From Rhizobium sp. Q54 (lineage in GTDB: Bacteria; Pseudomonadota; Alphaproteobacteria; Reyranellales; Reyranellaceae): 50,753 bases of DNA. Location: positions 1-50,753 of the forward strand of contig CAMDOT010000015.1 of assembly GCA_945903635.1 (NCBI GenBank), written 5' to 3'. Of this stretch, positions 17,750-25,741 are shown in pieces; position 1 is the first letter of the stretch, and each line of letters begins with the position of its first letter. Below the pieces are notes generated by a model that searched no databases, had not been told where the DNA came from, and saw only the letters and a program-made list of their open reading frames with translations. Made by a program: the position numbers and the translations under genes.

Positions 17750-18356
17750 TATGTCAGGCTGGCGCTTGGCATGTGAATGTGGGCGCCGGCCTTTTTCACT
17801 CCGGCAAAGACCTGCCCGCGCCCTCTGGAGTCTGCAAGAGGGGCCGCGGGTTCGCGTCCCAGAACGCCGGGTCGCCGCCGCGGGTCCTGACCCGTGGACA
17901 GACAAAACAACAAGCCCGCCTTCCCGACGGCCGTCGCGGAGGCACCAACGTCACCGGCCCACCGGCCCACCGGCGCGCCGGGCCCGCTCGAACCGACGGC
18001 CGCAACGAAGGAACGAACAACGTCCGCCCCTTGAAGGACGGACAGGTCCGGGCCCAACTCGGGCCCCAACACTGCCTGCATTCAGGTGGGCCCGGCAGGC
18101 CCACGAGAAGGCTGGATTTGCGGGCTCTCCGGCGGGTGGAGAGCTGAAATTCCGGGGATCGAGTTGGGCCAGATTACAAAACTTGGGCCGCGCCCGAGTC
18201 GGGGCGGGTGAACAGCCGGACGTTCTTCATGGTCCCGATATGGTCCACTCCCGCGGTCGTTCGAGGGATTCTCATCGGCGCGCGCGGCGGGCGCCGGTGG
18301 CACAGTTCGTCAGGGGGCGATCGGCTTTCCGGATCAAGGGCTTGGTCTGATTTTTT
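17750..18356 (+). other. gene-free, stem-rich stretch; candidate non-coding transcript
   Basis: The interval from the mazF remnant to the MerA-like gene (17474-18411) holds no gene I can recognise. All reading frames here are arginine/proline/glycine-rich and mutually overlapping, as expected of non-coding high-GC DNA. From the promoter at 17720 to the hairpin at 18332 I see several stems: CCCGCGCCCTCT (17815-17826) with AGAGGG and CGCGGG (17837-17850); GTGGGCC (18086-18092) with GGCCCAC (18098-18104); GGCGC (17761) with GCGCC (17783). A word ACTTGGGCC recurs at 17701, 18181 and, as GTTGGGCC, at 18163. An RNA of about 600 bases is possible but unproven. Confidence 0.25.
18332..18356 (+). terminator. 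candidate factor-independent terminator
   Basis: GATCAA (18332-18337), loop GGGC, TTGGTC (18342-18347), then TGA and six T (18351-18356). The stem has one T-G pair and is short, but the T run is clean. It would end rightward transcription before the opposing MerA-like gene. Confidence 0.45.
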
Positions 18357-18411
18357 GGCACAGGCAGCGGGACACGGCGTGGCACAACGATCTGTGCCAG
18401 GAAAGCGTCCC

Positions 18412-19836
18412 TCACCACACCGGCAGGCGGGCCAGGAACCGTACCAGGCCTCGCGTGCGGGGGCCGAACAGCGTCTCGGTGAAATAGCTGCCGGCGGCGC
18501 GCTTGCTCGCCTCGCCCAGAGTCGGATAGGGCGGCACGAAGCTCGCCATCGCCGCGATCTTCAGGCGCTTGGAGAGGGCCAGGCACCAGGGCTGGATCAG
18601 CTCGCCGGCGTGCGGCGCCACGATGCCGGCGCCCAGCACACGGCCGCGGCTGTCGGTGATCACCTTCACCAGCCCGTCGGTCTCGCGCTCGGTCTGGGCG
18701 CGGTCGTTCTCGGCCATCTTCCAGCGCAACACGCGGATCGCCTCGCCGTGCTGCCGGCGGGCCTCGCTCTCGCTGAGGCCGACCTGGGCCAGTTCGGGGT
18801 CGGTGTAGGTGGCCCACGGCACGATCGCGGCATCGAGCTTGGCCGGCGCCCGGAACAGCGCGCCGCGGATGAACAACGAGGCCTCGTAGCCCGCCATGTG
18901 GGTGAAGGCGTAGAGGCCGTTGCAGTCGCCGATCGCCCAGATGTTGCGGTTGGACGTCCGCAGGCCTCGGTCGACCGTGATGCCGCGCTTGGTGTAGGCG
19001 ACGCCGGCCGTGTCGAGATCGAGGGCTTCGATGATGGGCGCGCGGCCGGCCGCCACCAGCAGGTGCGATCCATTCAGCCGTTCGCCACCGTCCAGGATCA
19101 CGGCGATGCCGTCGGCCGTGCGTTCGACCCCGGCGATTTTTATGTGGTCGCGCAGATCCACGCCTTCGGCGTGCAGGTGACTGAGGACGACGGCGGCGAG
19201 CTCGGGATCGTCCTTGGCGAGAAAGCTGGCAGCTTCCAGCACGGTGACGCGCGCGCCCAGCCGCCTGTGCGCTTGCGCCATTTCGAGGCCGATCGGTCCG
19301 CCGCCGATGATGATCAGATGGGCCGGCAACGTGCGGTTGGCGAAGATCGTCTCGTTGGTGAGATAGGGCGCGTCGGCAAGGCCGGGGATCGGCGGCGCCG
19401 TCGGCCGCGAGCCGGTCGCCAGCACGATCCGTTTGCTTCGGATGCGGTGCGGGCCGGCCTGCAGTTCGGTGCGCCCGACGAAGCGGGCTTCCTCCTTCAG
19501 GACGCGCACGCCGAGACCCTCGAACCGCGCGACCGAATCGTTGGGCGCGATGGCGGCGATCACGCCGGCCACGTGATCCATGACCTTGGCGAAATCGACC
19601 CTGGGTTCGACCGGCTCGATGCCGAAGGCAGCGCCACTGCGCTGCGCCTGGGCGGCGCGGGCCGCGGCGATCAGCGCCTTCGACGGCACGCAGCCGACGT
19701 TGAGGCAGTCGCCGCCCATCTCCGCCCGCTCGACGAGGACGACACCCAGGCCGAGCTGTGCGGCGCCCGCTGCGACCACGAGGCCGGCCGAGCCGGCGCC
19801 CACGATGCAGACATCAGGCGTGAGGACTTCCGTCAT
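18412..19836 (-). CDS. FAD/NAD disulphide oxidoreductase, MerA-like without mercury-binding tail
   Basis: 474 residues. FAD motif IVGAGSAGLV at 11-20, redox disulphide CLNVGC at 44-49 followed by VPSK, NAD motif IIIGGGPIGLEMA, second FAD site IWAIGDCNG. Near the C-terminus the lipoamide dehydrogenase active-site HP is replaced by YP (FVPPYPTLGE), as in mercuric reductases, which have tyrosine there. The C-terminal cysteine pair and the N-terminal metal domain of MerA are both absent, so mercury reduction is doubtful. It follows a TVP38 membrane protein gene by one base. This pair recurs in many bacteria, sometimes fused, and its substrate is unknown. Confidence 0.85.
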   Translation of the reverse strand: MTEVLTPDVCIVGAGSAGLVVAAGAAQLGLGVVLVERAEMGGDCLNVGCVPSKALIAAARAAQAQRSGAAFGIEPVEPRVDFAKVMDHVAGVIAAIAPNDSVARFEGLGVRVLKEEARFVGRTELQAGPHRIRSKRIVLATGSRPTAPPIPGLADAPYLTNETIFANRTLPAHLIIIGGGPIGLEMAQAHRRLGARVTVLEAASFLAKDDPELAAVVLSHLHAEGVDLRDHIKIAGVERTADGIAVILDGGERLNGSHLLVAAGRAPIIEALDLDTAGVAYTKRGITVDRGLRTSNRNIWAIGDCNGLYAFTHMAGYEASLFIRGALFRAPAKLDAAIVPWATYTDPELAQVGLSESEARRQHGEAIRVLRWKMAENDRAQTERETDGLVKVITDSRGRVLGAGIVAPHAGELIQPWCLALSKRLKIAAMASFVPPYPTLGEASKRAAGSYFTETLFGPRTRGLVRFLARLPVW

Positions 19837-19837
19837 G

Positions 19838-20548
19838 TCAGGGCGCCGTCTTGCCGCGCCGCAGGCGATTGTAGAGAACCGGCAGCAGCGACAGCGCCGC
19901 CAGCCCCAGCAGCGGCAGCAGGATGCGCCATTCGAAGATCACGCTGAAGTCGGGCCTCTCGCCGCGGTCGATCAGCATGCCGAAGCTCGCACCCACACTG
20001 GCATAGACCACCGCGCCCGGAACGATGCCGATCAGGGTGGCGAGAGCGTAGGGACCAAGCCGCATGCCGAGCAGCGCCGGCACGATATTGACCAGCCAGA
20101 AGGGGAACACCGGCACCAGCCGCAAGAACAAGAGATAGTTGAAGCTGTCGCGGCGAAAGCCGTCTTCCAGGCGCGCCAGCGCGGCACCGGCGCGCGCCCG
20201 AAAGAGATCGTAGAACGCGGTGCGCGCGGCCAGGAACACCGCGATGGAACCCAGGGTCGCGCCGATCACCGATAGCAGGGCGCCCAGCCACACGCCGAAC
20301 AGGAAGCCGCTGGCCGGGGTGATCACCACGGCGATCGGCAGCGAGAACGCCACGGCAAGCGCGTAGAGCAGCACGAAGACGAGCGCTGCCAGCGCTTCAT
20401 GGGCAGTGACCCAGGATGCGAGCTCCGCATGGTGGCGGCTCAGCATCTCGAAGGAGAAATATCGCTCGAGATCGAACAGCAGGAAAAGCGCCAGCCCCAG
20501 CAGCAGGATCGCCACGGGAAGCAGCCGGCGCAGCATCGGCGAGGTCAT
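19838..20548 (-). CDS. TVP38/TMEM64 (SNARE-associated, DedA-like) membrane protein
   Basis: About 236 residues with five or six membrane segments. The central part holds the family pattern: FSLPIAVVITPASGFLFGVWLGALLSVIGATLGSIAVFLAARTAF and NYLLFLRLVPVFPFWLVNIVPALLGMRLGPYALATLIGIVPGAVVYASVG. DedA-superfamily members have been linked to lipid scrambling. ATG 20548 was chosen; a TTG 21 bases upstream and an ATG 12 bases downstream are alternatives. It overlaps functionally with the MerA-like oxidoreductase one base downstream, most likely one transcript, suggesting a membrane-linked redox role. Confidence 0.88.
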   Translation of the reverse strand: MTSPMLRRLLPVAILLLGLALFLLFDLERYFSFEMLSRHHAELASWVTAHEALAALVFVLLYALAVAFSLPIAVVITPASGFLFGVWLGALLSVIGATLGSIAVFLAARTAFYDLFRARAGAALARLEDGFRRDSFNYLLFLRLVPVFPFWLVNIVPALLGMRLGPYALATLIGIVPGAVVYASVGASFGMLIDRGERPDFSVIFEWRILLPLLGLAALSLLPVLYNRLRRGKTAP

Positions 20549-20613
20549 GTGCGCTTTCGTGTCGTGCAAGGCCGATATTGGGCCTCATCGGTCCCGCCTC
20601 AAAGCAAACTCGC

Positions 20614-21261
20614 TCACACCTGAGTGACTGGCAGCCCTGGGGCGGTGGCCGGCATGGATGGGCGCGTCTGCAGACGCCGCCACCACGCAGCGAGCCGCGG
20701 ATGCCGGTCGAGCATGGCGGCGCCCTCGGGGGCCGCGGTGAAATAGGCGATCATCGCGCCGAGATGCAGGTCGGCGAGCGACAGGGTGGGCCCGACCAGA
20801 AAAGCTGCGGGCGATGCGAGCGCTTCCAGGGCGGCCAGGACCTTGGTGGCACCCGCAAGGCCTAGCACCACTTCGGCATCGTCCGTCGGCTGGCCGATGG
20901 CGGGGCGGAAGACACGATGGGAGAAGACCTGGCGGACAAGGGGCCAGTAGCCATAGGAATCGACGACGCCGATGATCTGGTCCATCCGGGCGAGCGCATG
21001 CGCTTCTTCAGGCTGCAGCTTCGGCCCGGGAAAGGCGCGGTCGATGTAGCGACTGATGGCGCCCGTCTCGTAAAGCGTGAAACCATCGTGGACGAGGGTC
21101 GGTACGCGGCCGAACGGATGAAGGGCGAGATAAGCCGTCGGGACGTCGGGGCTGAAGGGGTTCACCTCCACCCTTTCATAGGCCACCCCCTTCTCGGCCA
21201 GCGCGAGACGGGCGATCCGGACGTAGACGCTGTAGTGGTAACCGTGCAAAACGAGGCTCAT
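20614..21261 (-). CDS. glutathione S-transferase family protein
   Basis: 215 residues. N-terminal thioredoxin fold: MSLVLHGYHYSVYVRIARLALAEKGVAYERVEV, cis-proline at FGRVPTL, and the glutathione-binding YETGAISRYID. C-terminal helical domain with LSLADLHLGAMIAYF. The ATG at 21261 gives a proper GST start; the frame stays open far upstream without homology. Divergent from rpmH, sharing a 141-base spacer. Distinct from the GST at 3881, with low resemblance. Probably detoxifies or isomerises a small electrophile in the cytoplasm. Confidence 0.88.
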   Translation of the reverse strand: MSLVLHGYHYSVYVRIARLALAEKGVAYERVEVNPFSPDVPTAYLALHPFGRVPTLVHDGFTLYETGAISRYIDRAFPGPKLQPEEAHALARMDQIIGVVDSYGYWPLVRQVFSHRVFRPAIGQPTDDAEVVLGLAGATKVLAALEALASPAAFLVGPTLSLADLHLGAMIAYFTAAPEGAAMLDRHPRLAAWWRRLQTRPSMPATAPGLPVTQV

Positions 21262-21309
21262 GGGCCATTGTCCGGGCCTTTGGGCAGGATCGGCAAGGCC
21301 CTCGGATCG

Positions 21310-21338
21310 TTGACTCTGGCCGGTCAGCCGCTTATTAC
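21310..21338 (+). promoter_or_regulatory. candidate rpmH promoter
   Basis: TTGACT (21310-21315), 17-base spacer, TATTAC (21333-21338), 65 bases ahead of the rpmH ATG. It would drive the rpmH-rnpA-yidD-yidC-engB run. Confidence 0.5.
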
Positions 21339-21402
21339 CCTCGCCCACGGATTTCGCCCCCGACGCGTCGCGCGGGGGTCTTGTATTTGAAGGAGTTGCG
21401 TG

Positions 21403-21537
21403 ATGAAACGCACATATCAGCCGAGCAAGCTGGTGCGCAAGCGCCGGCACGGCTTTCGGTCCCGGATGGCAACGGTCGGCGGCCGCAAGGTTATCGCCAG
21501 CCGCCGCAGCTCGGGCCGCAAGCGCCTGTCGGCCTAG
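21403..21537 (+). CDS. rpmH: 50S ribosomal protein L34
   Basis: 44 residues, exact family length. [22 protein letters not shown], then [18 protein letters not shown] is nearly invariant among bacteria. A good AAGGAG ribosome site lies 7 bases ahead of the ATG. The protein binds 23S rRNA in the large subunit. It starts the conserved rpmH-rnpA-yidD-yidC-engB block, which links ribosome and RNase P assembly to membrane protein insertion. Confidence 0.98.
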   Translation: MKRTYQPSKLVRKRRHGFRSRMATVGGRKVIASRRSSGRKRLSA

Positions 21538-21542
21538 CAAAA

Positions 21543-21914
21543 TTGGCCGCGGCGCGCCTCGGGCGTTTGCCGAACCGTCGAGACTTTCTGCGCGTCCAGG
21601 CCGGGCGCCGCTGTGCCATGCCCGGTTTCGTCCTCCAGGTGGCCCCGGCAGACCAGCCCCAGCCCAACGTCCGAGTGGGATTCACCGTCAGCCGCAAGGT
21701 CGGCAATGCCGTGGCCCGCAATCGCGTCCGCCGCCGCCTGCGCGAGATCGCCGGCATGGTCATCCCGGACGAAGCCCGGCCCGATCTCGATTATGTGCTG
21801 GTCGGCCGGCAGGCGGCGCTGGCCCGCGACTTCGCCGCCATGCGCCAGGAGCTCCAGGAGGCGTTGAAGCGCCTCAAGGTGCTTGCCCCCGGGAACGTTG
21901 TCGCGACGCCATGA
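21543..21914 (+). CDS. rnpA: ribonuclease P protein component
   Basis: About 123 residues. LGRLPNRRDFLRVQAGRR, then VRVGFTVSRKVGNAVARNRVRRRLREI is the RnpA signature, whose RNR-rich helix contacts the P RNA. The protein helps the catalytic RNA mature tRNA 5' ends. No ATG is available at the right place; TTG 21543, five bases after the rpmH stop, is the most plausible start, with TTG 21567 as an alternative. The frame runs open backwards through rpmH, but that part is only the out-of-frame reading of L34. Confidence 0.93.
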   Translation: MAAARLGRLPNRRDFLRVQAGRRCAMPGFVLQVAPADQPQPNVRVGFTVSRKVGNAVARNRVRRRLREIAGMVIPDEARPDLDYVLVGRQAALARDFAAMRQELQEALKRLKVLAPGNVVATP

Positions 21915-21966
21915 CCCGTACAGACGGCTTGCGCAGGCCCCGGCAAATCGCCAGTTTCCGGGCCGC

Positions 21967-22230
21967 ATGATGTCACTGCTGCTGCGCGGCGCGATCCGTC
22001 TCTATCAACTGACGCTCGCCTACTTCTTCGTCGGCGCCTGCCGCTACGAACCCTCGTGCTCGAGCTACGCCGCCGAGGCGGTGGGCCGGCACGGGGCGCT
22101 GCGTGGAAGCTGGCTTGCCGCCCATCGCCTGTGCCGCTGTGGGCCGTGGGGCGCCGGCGGCTACGATCCCGTGCCTCCCGCCGCTGCCGCCCGCCGGACG
22201 CTTTCCTGCCAACCCGCCCGGCGCGCCTGA
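21967..22230 (+). CDS. yidD: membrane protein insertion efficiency factor YidD
   Basis: 87 residues. MMSLLLRGAIRLYQLTLAYFFVGACRYEPSCSSYAAEAVGRHGALRGSWLAAHRLCRCGPWGAGGYDPVP contains the YidD core, including the CRYEPSCSSYA and RCGPWGAGGYDPVP motifs with conserved cysteines. The amphipathic N-terminus attaches to the membrane and helps YidC-dependent insertion. The usual first proline-rich start is replaced by an ATGATG pair. Sits in the canonical position between rnpA and yidC. Confidence 0.95.
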   Translation: MMSLLLRGAIRLYQLTLAYFFVGACRYEPSCSSYAAEAVGRHGALRGSWLAAHRLCRCGPWGAGGYDPVPPAAAARRTLSCQPARRA

Positions 22231-22253
22231 CGCGTCACGAGAGTTAGCCTCAA

Positions 22254-24098
22254 ATGGACCAGAAGAATTTCATCGTCGCCATTGTCCTCTCGGTGTTGAT
22301 CATCGTGGGCTGGCAGTACGCCTTTCCACCCGCCAAGCCGGTGGTCGCGCCGACGCAGCAGCAGGCCGGCACCGCGCCCGGCGCCCCGGGCGCACCCGCA
22401 GCACCGACCGGCCAGCCGGCCGCTCCCGGCGTGCAGCCGGGTGCTCCGGCCAATGCCGCGACGCAGGTCGTGAGCCTCAAGGAGGCGCTGGCCCGCACCC
22501 CGCGCGTGACGTTCAGCACGCCCGAGCTGCTGGGTTCGATCTCGCTGAAGGGCGCGCGCATCGACGACGTCCAGCTCGTAAAGTATCGCGAGACGATCGA
22601 TCCCAAGAGCCCGCCCGTCCCGGTGCTGTCGCCGGTCGGCACTGCCAATCCCTACTACGCCGAGTTCGGCTGGTCGGCGTCCGACCCCGCGATCAAGGTG
22701 CCGGGACCGGACACGATGTGGACCGCGGCCAAGGACACGGTGGCGCCTGGTGCGCCGACGCGGCTCACCTGGGACAACGGCCAGGGGCTGGTGTTCGCGC
22801 TCAACGTGTCGATCGACGAATTCTTCATGTTCGACGTCAAGCAGAGCGTCGAGAACAAGTCCGACAAGCCGGTCACGCTGTTTCCCTGGAGCCTCGTCGT
22901 CCGCTACGGCACGCCGCCGGCCGAGGGCATCTACATCCTGCACGAAGGCCCCTATGGCGTCTTCAACGGCAGCCTGAAGGAGTTCGGCTACTCCGACTTC
23001 AAGGACGGCAAGCAGCAGAAGTTCAGCACCACCGGCGGCTGGGTCGGCATCACCGACAAGTATTGGATGGCGACGCTCATTCCGGACCAGAAGTCCAAGG
23101 TCGACGTCTCGATCAAGTCGACCGGCACTGGCAACGACGTCAAATACCAGATCGACTATGTCGGCGGCGGCGAGACCATTGCGCCGGGCACCACCGGCGG
23201 CACCGAGGCGCGCCTGTTCGCCGGCGCCAAGATCGTTCGCATCATCGACAGCTATACCGAGAAGTACGGCATCGAGAAGTTCGACCTCACCATCGACTGG
23301 GGCTGGTTCTGGTTCTTCACCAAGCCGCTGTTCTGGTTGCTGGAGTGGCTGTACGTCCAGCTCGGCAATTTCGGCCTGTCGATCCTGGTGCTGACCGTCA
23401 TCGTCAAGCTCGTGTTCTTTCCGCTGGCCAACAAGTCCTATGCGGCGATGGCCAAGATGAAGGCGCTGCAGCCGGAAATGGAGAAACTCAAGGAGCGCTA
23501 CGGCGAGGACCGCCAGCGCATGAACCAGGAGCTGATGCAGCTTTACCGCCGCGAGAAGGTCAATCCGGCGGCGGGCTGCTTGCCCATCGTGGTCCAGATC
23601 CCGGTGTTCTTCGCGCTCTACAAGGTGCTCTACACCACGATCGAAATGCGCCACCAGCCGTTCTACGGCTGGATCAAGGACCTTGCCGCGCCCGATCCGC
23701 TGACCATTCTCAACGGCTTCGGTCTGGTCCCCTGGCAAGTTCCCGAGTTCCTGCATTTCTTCAACATCGGCCTGTGGCCCATCATCATGGGCGTGACGAT
23801 GTATCTGCAGCAGAAGCTCAATCCGCAGCCGACCGATCCGGTCCAGGCGCGCGTGTTCCAGTTCCTGCCGATTCTCTTCACCTTCATGCTGGCGCCGTTC
23901 TCGGCCGGCCTGGTGATCTACTGGGCCTGGAGCAACACGCTCTCGATCGCCCAGCAGTACATGATCATGCGCCGCCACGGCACGCCGATCGGTGGCGGCA
24001 AGCCCAAGCCTCCGGCCGCCGTCCCGGCGCCGGTTCCCGCTGCCAACAACGGCGGCTCGGGCAAGAAGGGCGGCAAGGGCTCGGGCAAGAAGGGCTGA
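22254..24098 (+). CDS. yidC: membrane protein insertase YidC (Oxa1 family)
   Basis: 614 residues. N-terminal helix (QKNFIVAIVLSVLIIVGWQYAF), an alanine/proline-rich linker (about 24-70), a large periplasmic beta domain to about residue 350, then the conserved insertase helices starting LFWLLEWLYVQLGNFGLSILVLTVIVKLVFFPLANKSY, the cytoplasmic coiled hairpin with KLKERYGEDRQRMNQELMQLYRREKVNPAAGCLPI, and a lysine/glycine-rich tail. It inserts and folds inner-membrane proteins alone or with SecYEG. The stop overlaps the engB start by one base. Confidence 0.98.
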   Translation: MDQKNFIVAIVLSVLIIVGWQYAFPPAKPVVAPTQQQAGTAPGAPGAPAAPTGQPAAPGVQPGAPANAATQVVSLKEALARTPRVTFSTPELLGSISLKGARIDDVQLVKYRETIDPKSPPVPVLSPVGTANPYYAEFGWSASDPAIKVPGPDTMWTAAKDTVAPGAPTRLTWDNGQGLVFALNVSIDEFFMFDVKQSVENKSDKPVTLFPWSLVVRYGTPPAEGIYILHEGPYGVFNGSLKEFGYSDFKDGKQQKFSTTGGWVGITDKYWMATLIPDQKSKVDVSIKSTGTGNDVKYQIDYVGGGETIAPGTTGGTEARLFAGAKIVRIIDSYTEKYGIEKFDLTIDWGWFWFFTKPLFWLLEWLYVQLGNFGLSILVLTVIVKLVFFPLANKSYAAMAKMKALQPEMEKLKERYGEDRQRMNQELMQLYRREKVNPAAGCLPIVVQIPVFFALYKVLYTTIEMRHQPFYGWIKDLAAPDPLTILNGFGLVPWQVPEFLHFFNIGLWPIIMGVTMYLQQKLNPQPTDPVQARVFQFLPILFTFMLAPFSAGLVIYWAWSNTLSIAQQYMIMRRHGTPIGGGKPKPPAAVPAPVPAANNGGSGKKGGKGSGKKG

Positions 24099-24748
24099 TG
24101 GCCGACAACAAGCCAGAAGGGCACACGCCTGCGGAGATCGAGGCGGCGCGCAAGCTCTTCGCCGGCCCCTGCGACTTCATCTCCGGGGCGGCCTCGGTCG
24201 AGTCGCTGCCGCCGATCTCGCTGCCGGAAGTAGCCTTCGCCGGCCGCTCCAATGTCGGCAAGTCGAGCCTGGTCAATGCGCTGACCGGCCGTAGCACGCT
24301 TGCCCGCGTGTCGGCCCGGCCCGGCCACACGCGACAGATCAATTTCTTCGACCTGGCCGGCCGCCTCTACCTGGCCGATCTGCCCGGCTATGGCTTCGCC
24401 CAGGTCTCGAAGTCGATGAAGGAGAGCTGGCAGGACCTGGCGTCGGCCTATCTGCGCGGTCGGCCGACACTCAAGCGCATCTGCCTGCTAATCGACTCAC
24501 GGCACGGCGTGAAGGACAGCGACCACGAGACGATGAAGAACCTCGACCGCGCCGCGATCTCCTACCAGCTCATCCTGACCAAGACGGACCAGCTGCGACA
24601 GGCAGAGATTCCGCGCGCCATCGCCGCTGCCCAGGCAGCCGCGCGCAAGCATGGCGCGGCCCACCCCGAGGTCCTGCCCACCAGCAGCGAGACCGGCTTC
24701 GGCATCCCCGAACTCAGGGCCGAGATCGTGGCCGCCGCGGCGAGCTGA
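24098..24748 (+). CDS. engB: ribosome biogenesis GTPase EngB (YihA/YsxC)
   Basis: 216 residues. G1 loop GRSNVGKSS at 49-57, G2/G3 region with PGHTRQINFFDL and DLPGYGFA, G4 TKTD, and G5 near SSETGFG: a complete TrmE-Era-class GTPase that assists 50S assembly. ATG shares its A with the yidC TGA. Its last 35 bases overlap the tail of the opposing soxR gene. In many alphaproteobacteria argB follows directly; here three genes intervene. Confidence 0.97.
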   Translation: MADNKPEGHTPAEIEAARKLFAGPCDFISGAASVESLPPISLPEVAFAGRSNVGKSSLVNALTGRSTLARVSARPGHTRQINFFDLAGRLYLADLPGYGFAQVSKSMKESWQDLASAYLRGRPTLKRICLLIDSRHGVKDSDHETMKNLDRAAISYQLILTKTDQLRQAEIPRAIAAAQAAARKHGAAHPEVLPTSSETGFGIPELRAEIVAAAAS

Positions 24749-25238
24749 CGCGCGGCGACACGTTCGTCGAACCATTGGCGTCGTCGAAGTCCTGAGGCCG
24801 GTCGCCCAGCAGGAACCGGGGGCCGGCACCGCCGCGGGCGGCCCGGTCGTTGCGGTTGTAGAGCGCGCATTTATCGAGCGAGAGGCAGCCGCAGCCGATA
24901 CAGCCATCCAGCAGATCGCGGGTCTTCTCGAGCATCGCGATCCTGGCCTGGAGGGCGGCCCTTATCTGTTTGCTGATGGCCTGCCAGTCCCGTCGCGTCG
25001 GCGGCCGGCCTTGCGGCAGGGTCGCCAGCTCGGTCTCGATTTCCGCGAGCTTCAGCCCCAGTTGCTGGGCAATCAGCGCAAAGGAAAGGCGCCGAATGTC
25101 CGCACGCATGAAGCGGCGCTGGTTGCCACGCGTGCGGATGGCCTGCACCAGGCCCCGCGCCTCGTAGAAGCGAATCGCCGAGACGGAAATCCCGGTGCGA
25201 CGGGAGAGGTCGCCGATCGACAACAAGGATGACGGCAT
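24714..25238 (-). CDS. soxR: redox-sensing MerR-family regulator SoxR
   Basis: 174 residues. MerR-type helix-turn-helix LSIGDLSRRTGISVSAIRFYEARGL, long dimerisation helix, and the [2Fe-2S] cluster motif C-x2-C-x-C-x5-C at Cys113, 116, 118 and 124 (CIGCGCLSLDKC), as in known SoxR proteins. It senses redox-cycling compounds through cluster oxidation and activates a promoter with an overlong spacer. About 25 extra C-terminal residues, rich in serine, arginine and proline, run over the end of engB and are probably not part of the fold. Divergent from the VOC gene, which is its likely target. Confidence 0.93.
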   Translation of the reverse strand: MPSSLLSIGDLSRRTGISVSAIRFYEARGLVQAIRTRGNQRRFMRADIRRLSFALIAQQLGLKLAEIETELATLPQGRPPTRRDWQAISKQIRAALQARIAMLEKTRDLLDGCIGCGCLSLDKCALYNRNDRAARGGAGPRFLLGDRPQDFDDANGSTNVSPRVSSPRRPRSRP

Positions 25239-25258
25239 CGGAAGGATCCCGGAGAAGC

Positions 25259-25289
25259 TTGACCTCAAGTTAGGTTGAGCTTGTAGCCT
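25259..25289 (+). promoter_or_regulatory. SoxR-type promoter with 19-base spacer and dyad operator
   Basis: TTGACC (25259-25264) and TAGCCT (25284-25289) are 19 bases apart, the overlong spacing typical of MerR-family targets. The spacer carries CTCAA (25264-25268) and TTGAG (25275-25279), a dyad close to the enterobacterial SoxR box. It points at the VOC gene; the predicted start near 25296 leaves a leader of about 40 bases. Confidence 0.65.
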
Positions 25290-25335
25290 GGGCAAGAGAA
25301 TGCACGTCAACGCTTTTCCAAGGGAGCTGATCGCG

Positions 25336-25722
25336 ATGTCCAGCACGCGCATAGAACACGTGAACGTCACCGTCACCGACCCGCAGCGCACGGCCCGTCT
25401 AATGGAGGCGCTGTTCGGTTGGCATGTGCGGTGGAGCGGTGCCGCCCGGAATGGCGGCCACACGATCCACGTCGGATCGAACGAGCACTACGTCGCCCTC
25501 TATACGGGGCGCGACGTCAGCTACACGCCGGACGACTTCGCCAAGGGCCAGCCCCTCAATCATATCGGCGTGGAGGTCGACGATCTCGCTGCCGTCGAGG
25601 CCCGGGTTCTGGCTGCCGGCCTGAGGCCGTTCGCCCATGACGACTATGATCCCGGCCATCGCTTCTATTTCCTCGATCCCGACGGAATCGAATACGAGGT
25701 CGTCAGCTACCGCGCCGGCTGA
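25336..25722 (+). CDS. VOC family protein (glyoxalase/dioxygenase-like), predicted SoxR target
   Basis: 128 residues, a single vicinal-oxygen-chelate unit: RIEHVNVTVTDPQRTARLMEALFGWHVRW, then GQPLNHIGVEVDDLAAVEARVLAAGL and HRFYFLDPDGIEYEVVSY, with metal-ligand candidates at the first histidine, HIGVEV and the final glutamate. The ATG at 25336 has an AGGGAG nine bases ahead; an ATG at 25300 would fall at the predicted transcription start. Members isomerise, dioxygenate or bind toxic compounds such as methylglyoxal or antibiotics, which fits control by SoxR. Confidence 0.85.
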   Translation: MSSTRIEHVNVTVTDPQRTARLMEALFGWHVRWSGAARNGGHTIHVGSNEHYVALYTGRDVSYTPDDFAKGQPLNHIGVEVDDLAAVEARVLAAGLRPFAHDDYDPGHRFYFLDPDGIEYEVVSYRAG

Positions 25723-25741
25723 GACTCGGGCCGGCCGCAAT

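Noticed and set aside
17800..17873. tRNA-like outline: TCCGGC and GCCGGG ends, a central stem and GGGTTCGCGTCCC resembling a T-arm
   Set aside because: The central loop has ten bases, the T-stem has only three pairs and no D-arm forms, so it is not a credible tRNA.
17751..18350. A 199-codon frame and several overlapping frames on both strands in the gene-free stretch
   Set aside because: Composition is arginine/proline/glycine-rich with no motif; the first ATG lies before the predicted transcription start and the terminator falls inside the frame.
18208..19947. 579-codon plus-strand frame
   Set aside because: Antisense to the MerA-like reductase, which has clear FAD, NAD and disulphide motifs.
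22103..24097. Open frame continuous with engB running through yidC
   Set aside because: It is the off-frame reading of yidC; engB starts at the ATG overlapping the yidC stop.
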